From positions 2,170,001-2,234,000 of the forward strand of contig OZ242017.1 in the NCBI GenBank assembly GCA_965204835.1: 64,000 bases of DNA. Direction: 5' to 3'. Positions within the stretch are counted from its first letter, which is position 1. Every line of letters starts with the position of its first letter. This DNA comes from VXMT01 sp965204835 (GTDB taxonomy: Bacteria > Chloroflexota > Dehalococcoidia > UBA2979). Shown one piece after another: positions 7,343 through 16,308 of the stretch. The notes beneath the pieces were generated by a model. That model was not told the DNA's origin. It searched no databases and saw only the letters and a list, made by a program, of their open reading frames with translations. The position numbers and the translations under genes are program-made.

Positions 7343-9886
7343 CTACGCTTCGGGTTCCTCGGCCGGAGCGGGCCGCGGCGCCTCGAACTCGCTGCTCGGC
7401 AGCCACGCGCCCGGCGGTAGCTCGAACGGGAGGTAGCGCACGTCCGGCGCGATGTTCCGGCTGGCGGCGTCCCGGAACCCCATCTCGATCCGCCCATCGT
7501 CGAGGCGTCGCGCCCGGACGACGCCGATCGTGCCACCGGCCGCCTCGACGTCGCTGCTGAAGTACCAGCGGCGGTCGTCCGGCGGGGCGTCGAAGAAGCG
7601 GCGCTGCGGCAGGATCACACCGCCGCCGACCACGTGGACGCCGTGCTCGATGCGGCCGTCCTCCGCCAGCCGGGCCACGATGCGCACGCGCAGCGGCTCG
7701 GGCTCGAGATCCGCCTCGGGCTCCGCCGCCGGGGGCGGGGTCGGCGCGATCATCGCGTGTACCTCGCTGCCGGCGATCGTGAGGCGCCGCAGGAACGTGG
7801 TGTTCGAGGCGTCGATGCCGCCGATGGCGCACAGCGCGGCGTCCGTCGCCAGTGCGTGCGCGGGGAGCGCTTCCCGCAACCGCGCGTCCAGCGCGAGCGT
7901 CTCCTCGATGTCCTCCGCGCCGATGGCCGTGAGCGCCTCGCCGAGGGTCGGCGCGTCCGCGCACCTCGCCTCCACGGCGAGCCCGCCGAGCATCGCCCGC
8001 ACGGCGGGATCCGCCCACCCGGCATCGGAGGCGCGCGCAGCGCGCACCGCGCGGCCCGCCGCGACCAGCGGGTAGCCCCGCGTCTCGGCGTAGGCGAGTT
8101 CGGACTGGATGGCGAGGGCGTCACCGAACGTCAGCGACTCACCTTCGCCGACGCGGTCGTCGGCCGCCGTCCACGAGGCGAGCATCGGCGCAATGTGCGC
8201 CAGGATGCCGTCGGCAGAGGCGAGCACGAGGTCCTCGACGGCTGCGGGGACGAGCACGTTGCCCGCGGCCACGGACTCGGCCAGCCCGGAGCCGGCGAGT
8301 GCCTCCCCGTAGTGCCACGCGAACCCATTGAGGAGGTTCGTCGAGGAAGGGCTCCGGATGTCGAGCGGCTCCGGCTGCAGGCCTTCCGATGTCGCGAGTT
8401 CCTCGCCCAGCAGGGCGATCGCGGGCCGATCGAAGATGCCGTCCAGGACGAGCGTCTGCGTGGCGGCGGCGTAGATCGCCTTCGCGGACGTGCCCGCGTC
8501 GAGTTCCGCAGCCGGGTCCGCCACGAGATAGGCGGAGTAGGTCACGATCCCGTCCTCATCGACCGGGGCTGCGGCGTAGTAGTCCTCGCCGTCCACGCTG
8601 ACAATGAGCGTGTCGAACGTCGGGCCGCTGAGGACGTCCAACTCGACCGAGACACGGTGGATGCCTATCTCCTCGTCGTCGGCGTTCTCGGCCACGACCC
8701 CGACTGAGAGCCACGCCACCCCGGGCCTGCGAATCACCAGCGAGAGGGGCCCGAACTCCGGGATCGACGTGCTCAACGCACTCGCCGTCTCGGGACCGGA
8801 GTGGTACGACACCCCGGCTCGCCAGCGCTCCTCCGATGCCGCGACGTGGTCGGTGAGGTTGAACGCGCGCCAGGATCCGACCGCATAGACCACGCCGGTG
8901 GAGCCATCCGCGGGGAGGTCCAGGTCGCCGAGGTTACCGACGCGGTAGTGAACGTCGAACGGCTCGCCCGCGATCACCGTGTCGGGGAAGCTGATTGCTT
9001 CGATCTTCAGGCTGAACTTGCTCTCATCCACCAGTGAGACCGTCACCGTGAACGGGCTGGACGTGAACACGCTGTCGCGGTCGAGGTACGTTGTCGCCTC
9101 GATCAGGTAGGACCCTGCCGCCAGGTCGTTCTCGATGCGCGAGTCGCGGTTGGTGCCCCCGTCGTCGTCGCTGTAAATGTAGCTGCCGTCCGGGGTGAGC
9201 AGGAACAGGTACGGGTCGCCGTCGTCCGACTGCAGGTCAATGCGGACTGTGCCGTCCTCCGGGAGCTCGAAGCGGTACGTGTGCGCGGGCGTGTCCTCGC
9301 GGTAGCGCGCGCCGCAGTCGTCGTGCGCCCAGGTCTCCTCGGCCGTCAGCGTGACGCCCGGCTCCAGCACGCCGAGGTCGACCGGTTCGCAGGCTTCCGC
9401 GATGAAGATCTCCAGCGCGAAGTCCGCCGGCCCGCGCGCACGGCCATCGCCGGCTGCGGCCTCGACCAGGTAGGTCCCCGCGGCCAACTGCCGCTCGATG
9501 CGGGCATCGAGCGCGCGGCCACCGTCGTCGTTGTGCGCGATGCGCCCGCCGTCACCAGTGAGGAGGTGCAGATACGAGTCGCCCGTCGGCGAGGCCAGGT
9601 CGATGTGGACCCACGTGGTCTCGGGAAGCTCGAAGCGGTAGGTGTGCGCGTCACTGTCGGGGAGGAAGCGCGAATCGCAGTCCTCGGTCGACCACGTCCC
9701 CTCGGCCCCGAGTTCAGTGGTGTCGCCACCGAGCACGCCGAGGTCGATCGTCTCGCATTCAGCCGGGTCCTCCGCGAGGGTCCGGGGCGCGTCCAGCACG
9801 AGCGCCGCGGCCAGCAGTGCGAGTGCGGCGCACGCGGCCGCGACGAAGCGAGTCGCGAGCCGGGTGGGTGCGGGAGCGTGGCGCAT
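7343..9886 (-). CDS. Secreted multidomain protein, paralog B
   Basis: An 847-residue paralog of the downstream gene with the same domain order: signal peptide (ending near LVLDAPRTLA), two PPC-like repeats with paired Cys and NDDGG/DDDGG loops, CARDB-like segment (VIAGEPFDVHYRVGNLGDLDL), helical region, Glu/Pro linker and duplicated DGRIE unit. ATG 9886 has GGAG 8 bases upstream and gives a proper signal peptide; the frame runs further upstream but that part is unlike the paralog. Conservation is patchy: the C-terminal unit and the PPC loops are nearly identical, while the helical part has diverged. That fits an old duplication rather than an assembly artefact. No enzymatic motif seen. Confidence 0.8.
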   Translation of the reverse strand: MRHAPAPTRLATRFVAAACAALALLAAALVLDAPRTLAEDPAECETIDLGVLGGDTTELGAEGTWSTEDCDSRFLPDSDAHTYRFELPETTWVHIDLASPTGDSYLHLLTGDGGRIAHNDDGGRALDARIERQLAAGTYLVEAAAGDGRARGPADFALEIFIAEACEPVDLGVLEPGVTLTAEETWAHDDCGARYREDTPAHTYRFELPEDGTVRIDLQSDDGDPYLFLLTPDGSYIYSDDDGGTNRDSRIENDLAAGSYLIEATTYLDRDSVFTSSPFTVTVSLVDESKFSLKIEAISFPDTVIAGEPFDVHYRVGNLGDLDLPADGSTGVVYAVGSWRAFNLTDHVAASEERWRAGVSYHSGPETASALSTSIPEFGPLSLVIRRPGVAWLSVGVVAENADDEEIGIHRVSVELDVLSGPTFDTLIVSVDGEDYYAAAPVDEDGIVTYSAYLVADPAAELDAGTSAKAIYAAATQTLVLDGIFDRPAIALLGEELATSEGLQPEPLDIRSPSSTNLLNGFAWHYGEALAGSGLAESVAAGNVLVPAAVEDLVLASADGILAHIAPMLASWTAADDRVGEGESLTFGDALAIQSELAYAETRGYPLVAAGRAVRAARASDAGWADPAVRAMLGGLAVEARCADAPTLGEALTAIGAEDIEETLALDARLREALPAHALATDAALCAIGGIDASNTTFLRRLTIAGSEVHAMIAPTPPPAAEPEADLEPEPLRVRIVARLAEDGRIEHGVHVVGGGVILPQRRFFDAPPDDRRWYFSSDVEAAGGTIGVVRARRLDDGRIEMGFRDAASRNIAPDVRYLPFELPPGAWLPSSEFEAPRPAPAEEPEA
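7379..7687 (-). repeat. Duplicated C-terminal DGRIE unit in paralog B
   Basis: Copies encoded at 7544-7687 and 7379-7528, with RLAEDGRIEHG and RLDDGRIEMG as cores, separated by the same WYFSSDVE joint as in paralog A. The shared joint shows that the tandem arrangement predates the gene duplication. Confidence 0.65.
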
Positions 9887-10143
9887 GGGGGTTCTCCAGG
9901 TGCGCGTGATGGCGCGAGGTATTTCGCAGTATCCACATACGTGGTGAAAGGCGGAAGCCGCGCATAGCGCCCCATCAGCGAGCCGTGTGGAGCACCACAG
10001 AGCGCGGGATCCGTCACCCGCCCGCACTGGACCAGACGACACCCGAAAGCCCTCGCGATGCGCGGCGCGCAGCCGCTCCACGCCCGCAGGTGCTATCTTC
10101 CCAACCCGACCACTCGCGCCCATGCCCGCGGAAGGGACGCAAC

Positions 10144-10704
10144 ATGAAGATTGGCGTGATCTCCGACACTCACATCCCCTCGATGGGCCCCGCGCCGCCC
10201 GACCAGGTCATCAAGGCCTTCGAGGGCGTCGACCTGATCGTCCACGCGGGTGACATCTACGCGGACTCCGCGCTCGAATGGCTCGCGCGGATCGCGCCCG
10301 TCGAGTCGGCCAAGTCGCGCTTCGCGGCCGTCGCCGAGGGCGCGCCCCGCACCGGGACCACGCTCGTGCTGGAGCTCGAGGGCCGCAAGGTCGGCGTCGT
10401 CCACAAGCTGGAGCTGCTGCCGATCGTCGACGAGATCTACCCCGGCTCCCTCTCCAAGTACCCGGAGGACCAGGAGCTCGAGGACGAACTCGTCGCGATC
10501 TTCGGCGAGCCGGTGGACATCGTGATCTTCGGCTACACGCACGAGGCGATGGTAGAGACGTTCCGGGACGTGCTGTTCGTGAACCCGGGCAGCACCTCGA
10601 TGATCAAGCAGAGCATGCTGCTCGGCCACGTCGCCGTCCTCGACCTCAACGATGACGGCAGCGCCGAGGCGGAGGTCATCTACCTCGGCGACATCGACGA
10701 GTAG
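10144..10704 (+). CDS. YfcE-like metallophosphoesterase with degenerate metal motifs
   Basis: A 186-residue calcineurin-like phosphoesterase of the YfcE/MJ0936 type. ATG 10144 is preceded by GGAAGG. The first motifs are intact (SDTH with D8 and H10; HAGD with D37), and NPGS is present. However, the usual GN(H/D) motif reads VAEGA near residue 63, and the usual GHTH reads GYTH. Two or more metal ligands are therefore replaced, and catalysis may be altered or lost. A TATCTT element near 10092 could be its -10. It stands alone before the CoA-transferase pair. Confidence 0.78.
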   Translation: MKIGVISDTHIPSMGPAPPDQVIKAFEGVDLIVHAGDIYADSALEWLARIAPVESAKSRFAAVAEGAPRTGTTLVLELEGRKVGVVHKLELLPIVDEIYPGSLSKYPEDQELEDELVAIFGEPVDIVIFGYTHEAMVETFRDVLFVNPGSTSMIKQSMLLGHVAVLDLNDDGSAEAEVIYLGDIDE

Positions 10705-10785
10705 CTGCGAGCGCGCCGCGACCCTGCGACGGCGGCGTCTGTGCGCTGCTGCTAGAGTGTCGGGCGCGCCGGGAGGAGGTCGCGC

Positions 10786-12000
<1,215 letters not shown>

Positions 12001-12018
12001 CGGGAGGAGACCAGCGCG

Positions 12019-13356
12019 ATGACGACAGCTTCCTCCAACGGCTCGTCCCCCAGCGGCAAGCGCCTCCCCCTCGATGGCATCCGCATCATCGACTTCACCG
12101 TGGTGTGGGCCGGCCCGTACGGCACGATGCAACTCGCGGACTGGGGCGCCGAGGTGATCCGGGTGGAGTCACTGCACCACTTCGCCCCGCAGACCCGCGG
12201 GCTGATCGCACACCCGCCGCCGGAGTTCGCGGTCAACAGCGCGAACCAGGGCGGCGCGTATCCCGACGACTTGCTCGGCGACCGTCCGTGGAACCGTGCC
12301 CCGAACTTCAACGACCACGGCCACAACAAGCGCTCGGTCACGATCCACCTCGGCACGCCCGAGGGCCAGGCGGTGCTCGACCGGCTGATCGAGCAGTCCG
12401 ACGGGCTCGTCGAGAACAACCTGCCGCCGAACATCGAGAAGCAGGGCATCACGTGGGAGCGCGTCTCCGCGATCAACCCGCAGATGGTCATGCTGCGCGT
12501 GCCGGCGTTCGGCCTCGAGGGCCCGTATCGGGGCTACCGCACATGGGGCAACCACATGGAGGCGCTGCTCGGCCACCCGGTGTTGCGCGCCTACCCCGAC
12601 CTCAGCCTGGACTACGCGCCCTCCGGCGTACCGTCCGACGCAGCCTCGGGCGTCGGCGGTGCGCTCGCCTTCCTGATGGGGCTGCGCCAGCGCAAGAAGA
12701 CAGGCGAAGGGCTCCTCATCGAGGCGGCGACCGCCGAGAACTTCGTGCCGTTCATCGGCGACTTCGTCATGGACTACACCATGAATGGACGCGTCCATGA
12801 GCAACTCGGCAACACCCACCCCACGATGGCGCCCCACAACGTCTACCCGTGCTGGGGAACCGACCGCTGGATCGCCATCGCCGTGCGCTCCGAGGAGGAG
12901 TGGACACGCCTGTGCGGCGTGATGCACCAGCTCGAACTCGGCGACGACCCGCGCTTCGCCACGATGGAGTCGCGGCACGAGCACCGCGACGCCCTCGACG
13001 CGCGGATCGCGGAGTGGACGGTGACCAAGGACGCCTACTGGGTGATGGAGCGCCTGCAGACCGAGGGCATCCCCGCGGGGGTTGCGATGCATGAGCGCGA
13101 CGTCCTCGAGAACCGCCAGCACGAGGCGCGCGGCTTCTGGCGCACCATCAGCCACCCCGAGGCCGGCACGCAGCGGCACGCGGGACCGCTGTGGGGCACC
13201 ACCGGCTCCAACCCCCGGCCCGCGCGGCACGCGCCGCGGCTGGGCGAGGACAACGAGTACGTCTACAAGGAGGTCATGGGCTACTCGGACGCCGAGTACG
13301 CGGCCTTCGAGGAGGCGGGCCACATCGGCATGGACTACGACCCCTCGGTGCCGTAG
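12019..13356 (+). CDS. Type III (CaiB/BaiF) CoA-transferase, catalytic subunit
   Basis: A 445-residue family III CoA-transferase. It has the N-terminal fold start (IRIIDFTVVWAGPYGTMQLADWGAEVI), HNKRSVTIHLGTPEG, and D207 in PSDAASGVGGAL at the catalytic Asp position. ATG 12019 follows GGGAGGAG. It is co-transcribed with the preceding subunit that lacks this Asp. The acyl-CoA substrate cannot be read from sequence. Its stop overlaps the GTG start of the small CCGNNGEPGC protein, so the three are likely one transcript. Confidence 0.9.
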   Translation: MTTASSNGSSPSGKRLPLDGIRIIDFTVVWAGPYGTMQLADWGAEVIRVESLHHFAPQTRGLIAHPPPEFAVNSANQGGAYPDDLLGDRPWNRAPNFNDHGHNKRSVTIHLGTPEGQAVLDRLIEQSDGLVENNLPPNIEKQGITWERVSAINPQMVMLRVPAFGLEGPYRGYRTWGNHMEALLGHPVLRAYPDLSLDYAPSGVPSDAASGVGGALAFLMGLRQRKKTGEGLLIEAATAENFVPFIGDFVMDYTMNGRVHEQLGNTHPTMAPHNVYPCWGTDRWIAIAVRSEEEWTRLCGVMHQLELGDDPRFATMESRHEHRDALDARIAEWTVTKDAYWVMERLQTEGIPAGVAMHERDVLENRQHEARGFWRTISHPEAGTQRHAGPLWGTTGSNPRPARHAPRLGEDNEYVYKEVMGYSDAEYAAFEEAGHIGMDYDPSVP

Positions 13357-13523
13357 TGGGCGTACGACGGTTCGTGACCGATCTCTTCGTGGAGCCTGCC
13401 CTGAACTGGCGGGACTATGACGCGCCGTTCAGGACGAAGCTGCGGCTTGCCCTCCGCAATAACTGGATCAAGATCCGCACGCTCTCGACGTGCTGCGGGA
13501 ACAACGGCGAGCCAGGTTGCTGA
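13356..13523 (+). CDS. Small protein ending in CCGNNGEPGC
   Basis: A 55-residue protein with GTG start overlapping the stop of the CoA-transferase (TAGTG). A second GTG six codons in is a possible alternative. It has an amphipathic N-terminal part (LFVEPALNWRDYD), a basic stretch (RTKLRLALRNNWIKIRT) and a Cys-rich end, CCGNNGEPGC. I recognise the W-x-K-(I/L)-R-T...CCG...GEPGC ending as a recurrent small protein in Chloroflexota, of unknown function. The three cysteines could bind a metal or cluster. After the TGA the same frame continues for 18 codons and ends in six His, Asp, Glu and a TAG at 13578-13580. Confidence 0.65.
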   Translation: MGVRRFVTDLFVEPALNWRDYDAPFRTKLRLALRNNWIKIRTLSTCCGNNGEPGC

Positions 13524-13722
13524 CGGGTCGACGGCGGGCCCGGTGCGGGCTCCCATCACCATCATCATCACGACGAGTAGGAGTAATCGGGCGTAATTCC
13601 ATTCATGATGAGCATCCGGCGATACCGGCGCTCAAGTTGCTTCATAAACCGGCTGGATTAACCGCCCGTCCATTGCGTAAGCTTCAGTGCGCGTCAGACA
13701 CGATGATTCGAAGGAGTACGCA

Positions 13723-13977
13723 GTGCCGAAGTTCACACCCATGGAGGCGTCCGAAGTCCTGATCGGCCGCGCGCGAGCCGCCGCCGAGGAGCGCGCCGAG
13801 TACGTCGAGGCAGTACGCGCCTCCGACGCGGGCAAGATCGAGCTCGGACGGGGCGAGAACCCCACGCGGGTGAAGCGGCTCCTGTCCGAAGCGGCCCGCG
13901 AAGCCGGCACCAAGGTCCGCTCCTCCTGGGAGGACAAGAACAAGCGCACCCTGCTCTGGAAGCGGGTGGGCCGCTAG
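13723..13977 (+). CDS. Small basic hypothetical protein
   Basis: An 84-residue protein. The GTG at 13723 is set by AAGGAG at 13711-13716, 6 bases upstream. The sequence is helical and charged, with an ERAEYVEAVRASDAGKIELG stretch, then ENPTRVKRLLSEAAREAG, which looks like a helix-turn-helix-sized segment, and a final strand-like RTLLWKRVG. It resembles short nucleic-acid-binding proteins but matches no family I can name. The upstream 200 bases are unusually AT-rich for this window. A terminator follows. Confidence 0.6.
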   Translation: MPKFTPMEASEVLIGRARAAAEERAEYVEAVRASDAGKIELGRGENPTRVKRLLSEAAREAGTKVRSSWEDKNKRTLLWKRVGR

Positions 13978-13985
13978 CGCCGTCC

Positions 13986-13997
13986 GGGGGGGGGGGG
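13986..13997. repeat. Homopolymer tract of 12 G
   Basis: Twelve consecutive G residues, 8 bases after the stop of the small basic protein and before the terminator. Such tracts are prone to slippage in replication and to miscalling in sequencing. It is outside any gene seen here. Confidence 0.8.
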
Positions 13998-14031
13998 ACA
14001 CGCTCCCCGCTGACATCGCGTCCCACGAAGA

Positions 14032-14054
14032 AGCCCCGGCATCTCGCCGGGGCT
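14032..14054. terminator. Intrinsic terminator between convergent small genes
   Basis: AGCCCCGGC (14032-14040) and GCCGGGGCT (14046-14054) form a perfect 9-bp stem with ATCTC as loop, followed by CTTGT. It lies between the plus-strand small basic gene and the minus-strand CxxC gene and may serve both. Confidence 0.75.
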
Positions 14055-14140
14055 CTTGTCGTGCGGGACGTCGCGGGGACGCGCGCCACTCCTCGTGACG
14101 CCGGTGGTGTCACCCTCGAGTGTCCGGCGTGGGCGGGACC

Positions 14141-14326
14141 CTACGACTCGCGGCGCGTTGGGCGCTTCTTCGCGAGTCCACGCAGGTACGGGTTGGAGGG
14201 GTTCGCCGGGAAGTCCCGGGTCTCCCCGCACAGCTTGCAGCGGCCTGGTACTTCCCCACCAGATGGCTCCGAAAGGATCCAGTGATGGGCCTGACAATCG
14301 GTTGTGGCGCTACGAGCCTCTGCCAC
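14141..14326 (-). CDS. Small CxxC (half zinc-ribbon) protein
   Basis: A 61-residue protein with GTG start behind a run of six G. The core is HHWILSEPSGGEVPGRCKLCG followed by RDFPANP. The His pair, the single C-K-L-C knuckle and the FPANP motif recur in short Actinobacteria/Chloroflexota proteins annotated only as hypothetical. One CxxC plus nearby His could bind zinc, or two chains could share a site. The tail is strongly basic. Function unknown. Confidence 0.6.
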   Translation of the reverse strand: MAEARSATTDCQAHHWILSEPSGGEVPGRCKLCGETRDFPANPSNPYLRGLAKKRPTRRES

Positions 14327-14557
14327 GTCTACCCCCCTGCCGACGCTGTCGCGGTACAGCGCGCGCGACCAGTGCCCTTGCGGGCCGCCTGCCGGTCACG
14401 CGCCGCGACGGTTGCGCGCATATTGCCACACCTGCCCAGCCCTTGCAGCGACGAGCTCATCGACACCACAACTCGCGCGTCCGTAACGGCGAATGACGGT
14501 ACAGTGACGGACGATCACGACGCGCCCCGTTGAGGCGCAGACGGGGGGATTCCGACA

Positions 14558-15115
14558 GTGAGCGAACGCGGCATGATCCTGTGGTTTACGGGGCTCTCCG
14601 GGTCCGGTAAATCCACCCTCGCCGAATACCTCGCCCCCGAGCTGCGGGCGCGCGGGCGCAACGTCGAGGTCCTCGACGGCGACGAGGTCCGCACGAACCT
14701 CTCCAAGGGGCTCGGGTTCTCCAAGGAGGACCGCGACACCAACATCCGGCGCATCGGCTACGTCGCGCGGCTGCTCTCGCGCAACGGGGTGGCCGTGATC
14801 ACCGCCGCCATCTCGCCCTACGCCGAGATCCGCGACGAGGTGCGCGCCAGCATCGCCGGCGAGCCCGCCGAGTTCGTCGAGATCCACGTCGACTGCTCCA
14901 TCGAGGAGCTCACCCGCCGCGACGTGAAGGGGCTGTACGAGAAGGCCCTGCGCGGCGAGATCCAGAACTTCACCGGCATCTCCGACCCGTACGAGGCGCC
15001 CGAGCAGCCCGAGGTGCGCGTCAACTCCGAGACGCAGGACGAGCAGGAGTCGCTCGGCGACATCCTCGGCTACCTGGAGTCGGCGGACCTGATCCCGGCG
15101 GGAGCCGTGTCATGA
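14558..15115 (+). CDS. cysC: Adenylyl-sulfate kinase
   Basis: APS kinase of 185 residues, phosphorylating adenylyl sulfate to PAPS. The P-loop reads GLSGSGKST near residues 12-20, followed by the family motifs VLDGDEVR, LGFSKEDRDTNIRRIGYVA and ITAAISPYAEIR. The length is normal. GTG 14558 follows a GGGGGG stretch. A TACAGT at 14500-14505 is a plausible -10. Its stop overlaps the start of sat, so the two sulfate-activation steps are translationally coupled. PAPS may feed assimilation or sulfation; no reductase is in the window. Confidence 0.93.
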   Translation: MSERGMILWFTGLSGSGKSTLAEYLAPELRARGRNVEVLDGDEVRTNLSKGLGFSKEDRDTNIRRIGYVARLLSRNGVAVITAAISPYAEIRDEVRASIAGEPAEFVEIHVDCSIEELTRRDVKGLYEKALRGEIQNFTGISDPYEAPEQPEVRVNSETQDEQESLGDILGYLESADLIPAGAVS

Positions 15116-16287
15116 GCCCCGACACATCCCAGCTCGTCCCGCCGCACGGTGGCGAGCTCCGTGAGTTGCTCGCCACCGGCGAGGAGGCCGCGGCCCTCGC
15201 GCAGGCCGCGAGCGAGTTGCCCGTGCTGCGCCTCGGCCCGCGCCAGGTCACCGACCTCGAACTGCTCTCCGTCGGGGCGCTGAGCCCCCTCCGCGGCTTC
15301 ATGGACGAGGCCGACTACCGGGCGGTCGTCGAGGGCATGTGCCTGGCCGACGGCGCCGTGTGGAGCGTGCCCATCACGCTCCCGGTCACGTCCGCGCAGG
15401 CCGCGGAGCTTGCCAACCGCCAGATCGCGCTCGCCGCGGAGGACGGCACGCTGCTCGCCGTGATGGACGCCGGCGACGCCTACGCCTACGACCGCGCGCG
15501 CGAGGCCGAGAAGGTCTACCGCACCGCCGACCCGGCACACCCGGGCGTCGAGGCGGTCAACGACCAGGCCGACATGCTCCTCGGCGGGCCGGTCCGCGCC
15601 TTCGCGCTGCCGCCGGACCCGGAGTTCCCGGAGCACCGGCTCACGCCGGCGCAGACCCGTGCCGCGTTCGCCGAGCGCGGCTGGCGGACCGTGGTCGGCT
15701 TCCAGACGCGCAACCCCGTACACCGCGCGCACGAGTACCTCACCAAGGTCGCGCTCGAGGTCGTCGACGGCCTGCTCCTCCACCCGCTGGTGGGAGAGAC
15801 GAAGGAAGGCGACATCCCGGCCGACGTGCGGATGCAGTGCTACCAGGTGCTGCTCGACGGCTACTACGCGCAGGACCGCGTCCTGCTCTCCGTGCTCCCC
15901 GCGTCGATGCGCTACGCGGGGCCGCGCGAGGCGATCTTCCACGCGATCATGCGCCAGAACTACGGCTGCTCGCACTTCATCGTCGGGCGCGACCACGCCG
16001 GCGTCGGCGACTACTACGGCACGTACGACGCGCAGGAGATCTTCGACGAGCTCGAGCCGGGCGCGCTGGCGATCCAGCCGCTCAAGTTCGAGCACAGCTT
16101 CTACTGCGTCAGCTGCGAGGCGATGGCAAGCTCGCACACGTGCCCGCACGGCAACGACGACCACGTCTTCCTGTCCGGCACGCGCGTGCGCCAGATGCTC
16201 GAGGCCGGCGAGGCGCCGCCGCCCGAGTTCACGCGGCCCGAGGTCGCCGAGGTGCTCGTCGAGGCGTACAGCAGCGGCGCGGCGTAA
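15112..16287 (+). CDS. sat: Sulfate adenylyltransferase
   Basis: ATP sulfurylase of 391 residues, single-chain Sat type rather than CysDN. It makes APS from ATP and sulfate. The active-site motif QTRNPVHRAHEYL is present, as are GRDHAGVGDYYG, the LSVLPASMRYAGPREAIFHA stretch, and a C-terminal Cys/His region (CVSCEAMASSHTCPHG) typical of bacterial Sat. It overlaps cysC by 4 bases (ATGA). It is convergent with the SLC13-type permease, 22 bases between the stops. Confidence 0.95.
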   Translation: MSPDTSQLVPPHGGELRELLATGEEAAALAQAASELPVLRLGPRQVTDLELLSVGALSPLRGFMDEADYRAVVEGMCLADGAVWSVPITLPVTSAQAAELANRQIALAAEDGTLLAVMDAGDAYAYDRAREAEKVYRTADPAHPGVEAVNDQADMLLGGPVRAFALPPDPEFPEHRLTPAQTRAAFAERGWRTVVGFQTRNPVHRAHEYLTKVALEVVDGLLLHPLVGETKEGDIPADVRMQCYQVLLDGYYAQDRVLLSVLPASMRYAGPREAIFHAIMRQNYGCSHFIVGRDHAGVGDYYGTYDAQEIFDELEPGALAIQPLKFEHSFYCVSCEAMASSHTCPHGNDDHVFLSGTRVRQMLEAGEAPPPEFTRPEVAEVLVEAYSSGAA

Positions 16288-16308
16288 CCACCGCGCCCTC
16301 GGCGGCAG

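Noticed and set aside
4577..9886. The two secreted genes as an assembly duplication
   Set aside because: They differ throughout, with conserved patches only at functional-looking loops; they are diverged paralogs.
13554..13571. His6 coding run as a sign of an engineered construct
   Set aside because: It is preceded by an in-frame stop, surrounded by native-looking genomic DNA, and no vector or tag linker is present.
13604..13660. Possible 18-codon peptide (ATGATGAGC start) after an AGGAG
   Set aside because: The AGGAG is too far from the ATG, the peptide has no motif, and there is no supporting context.
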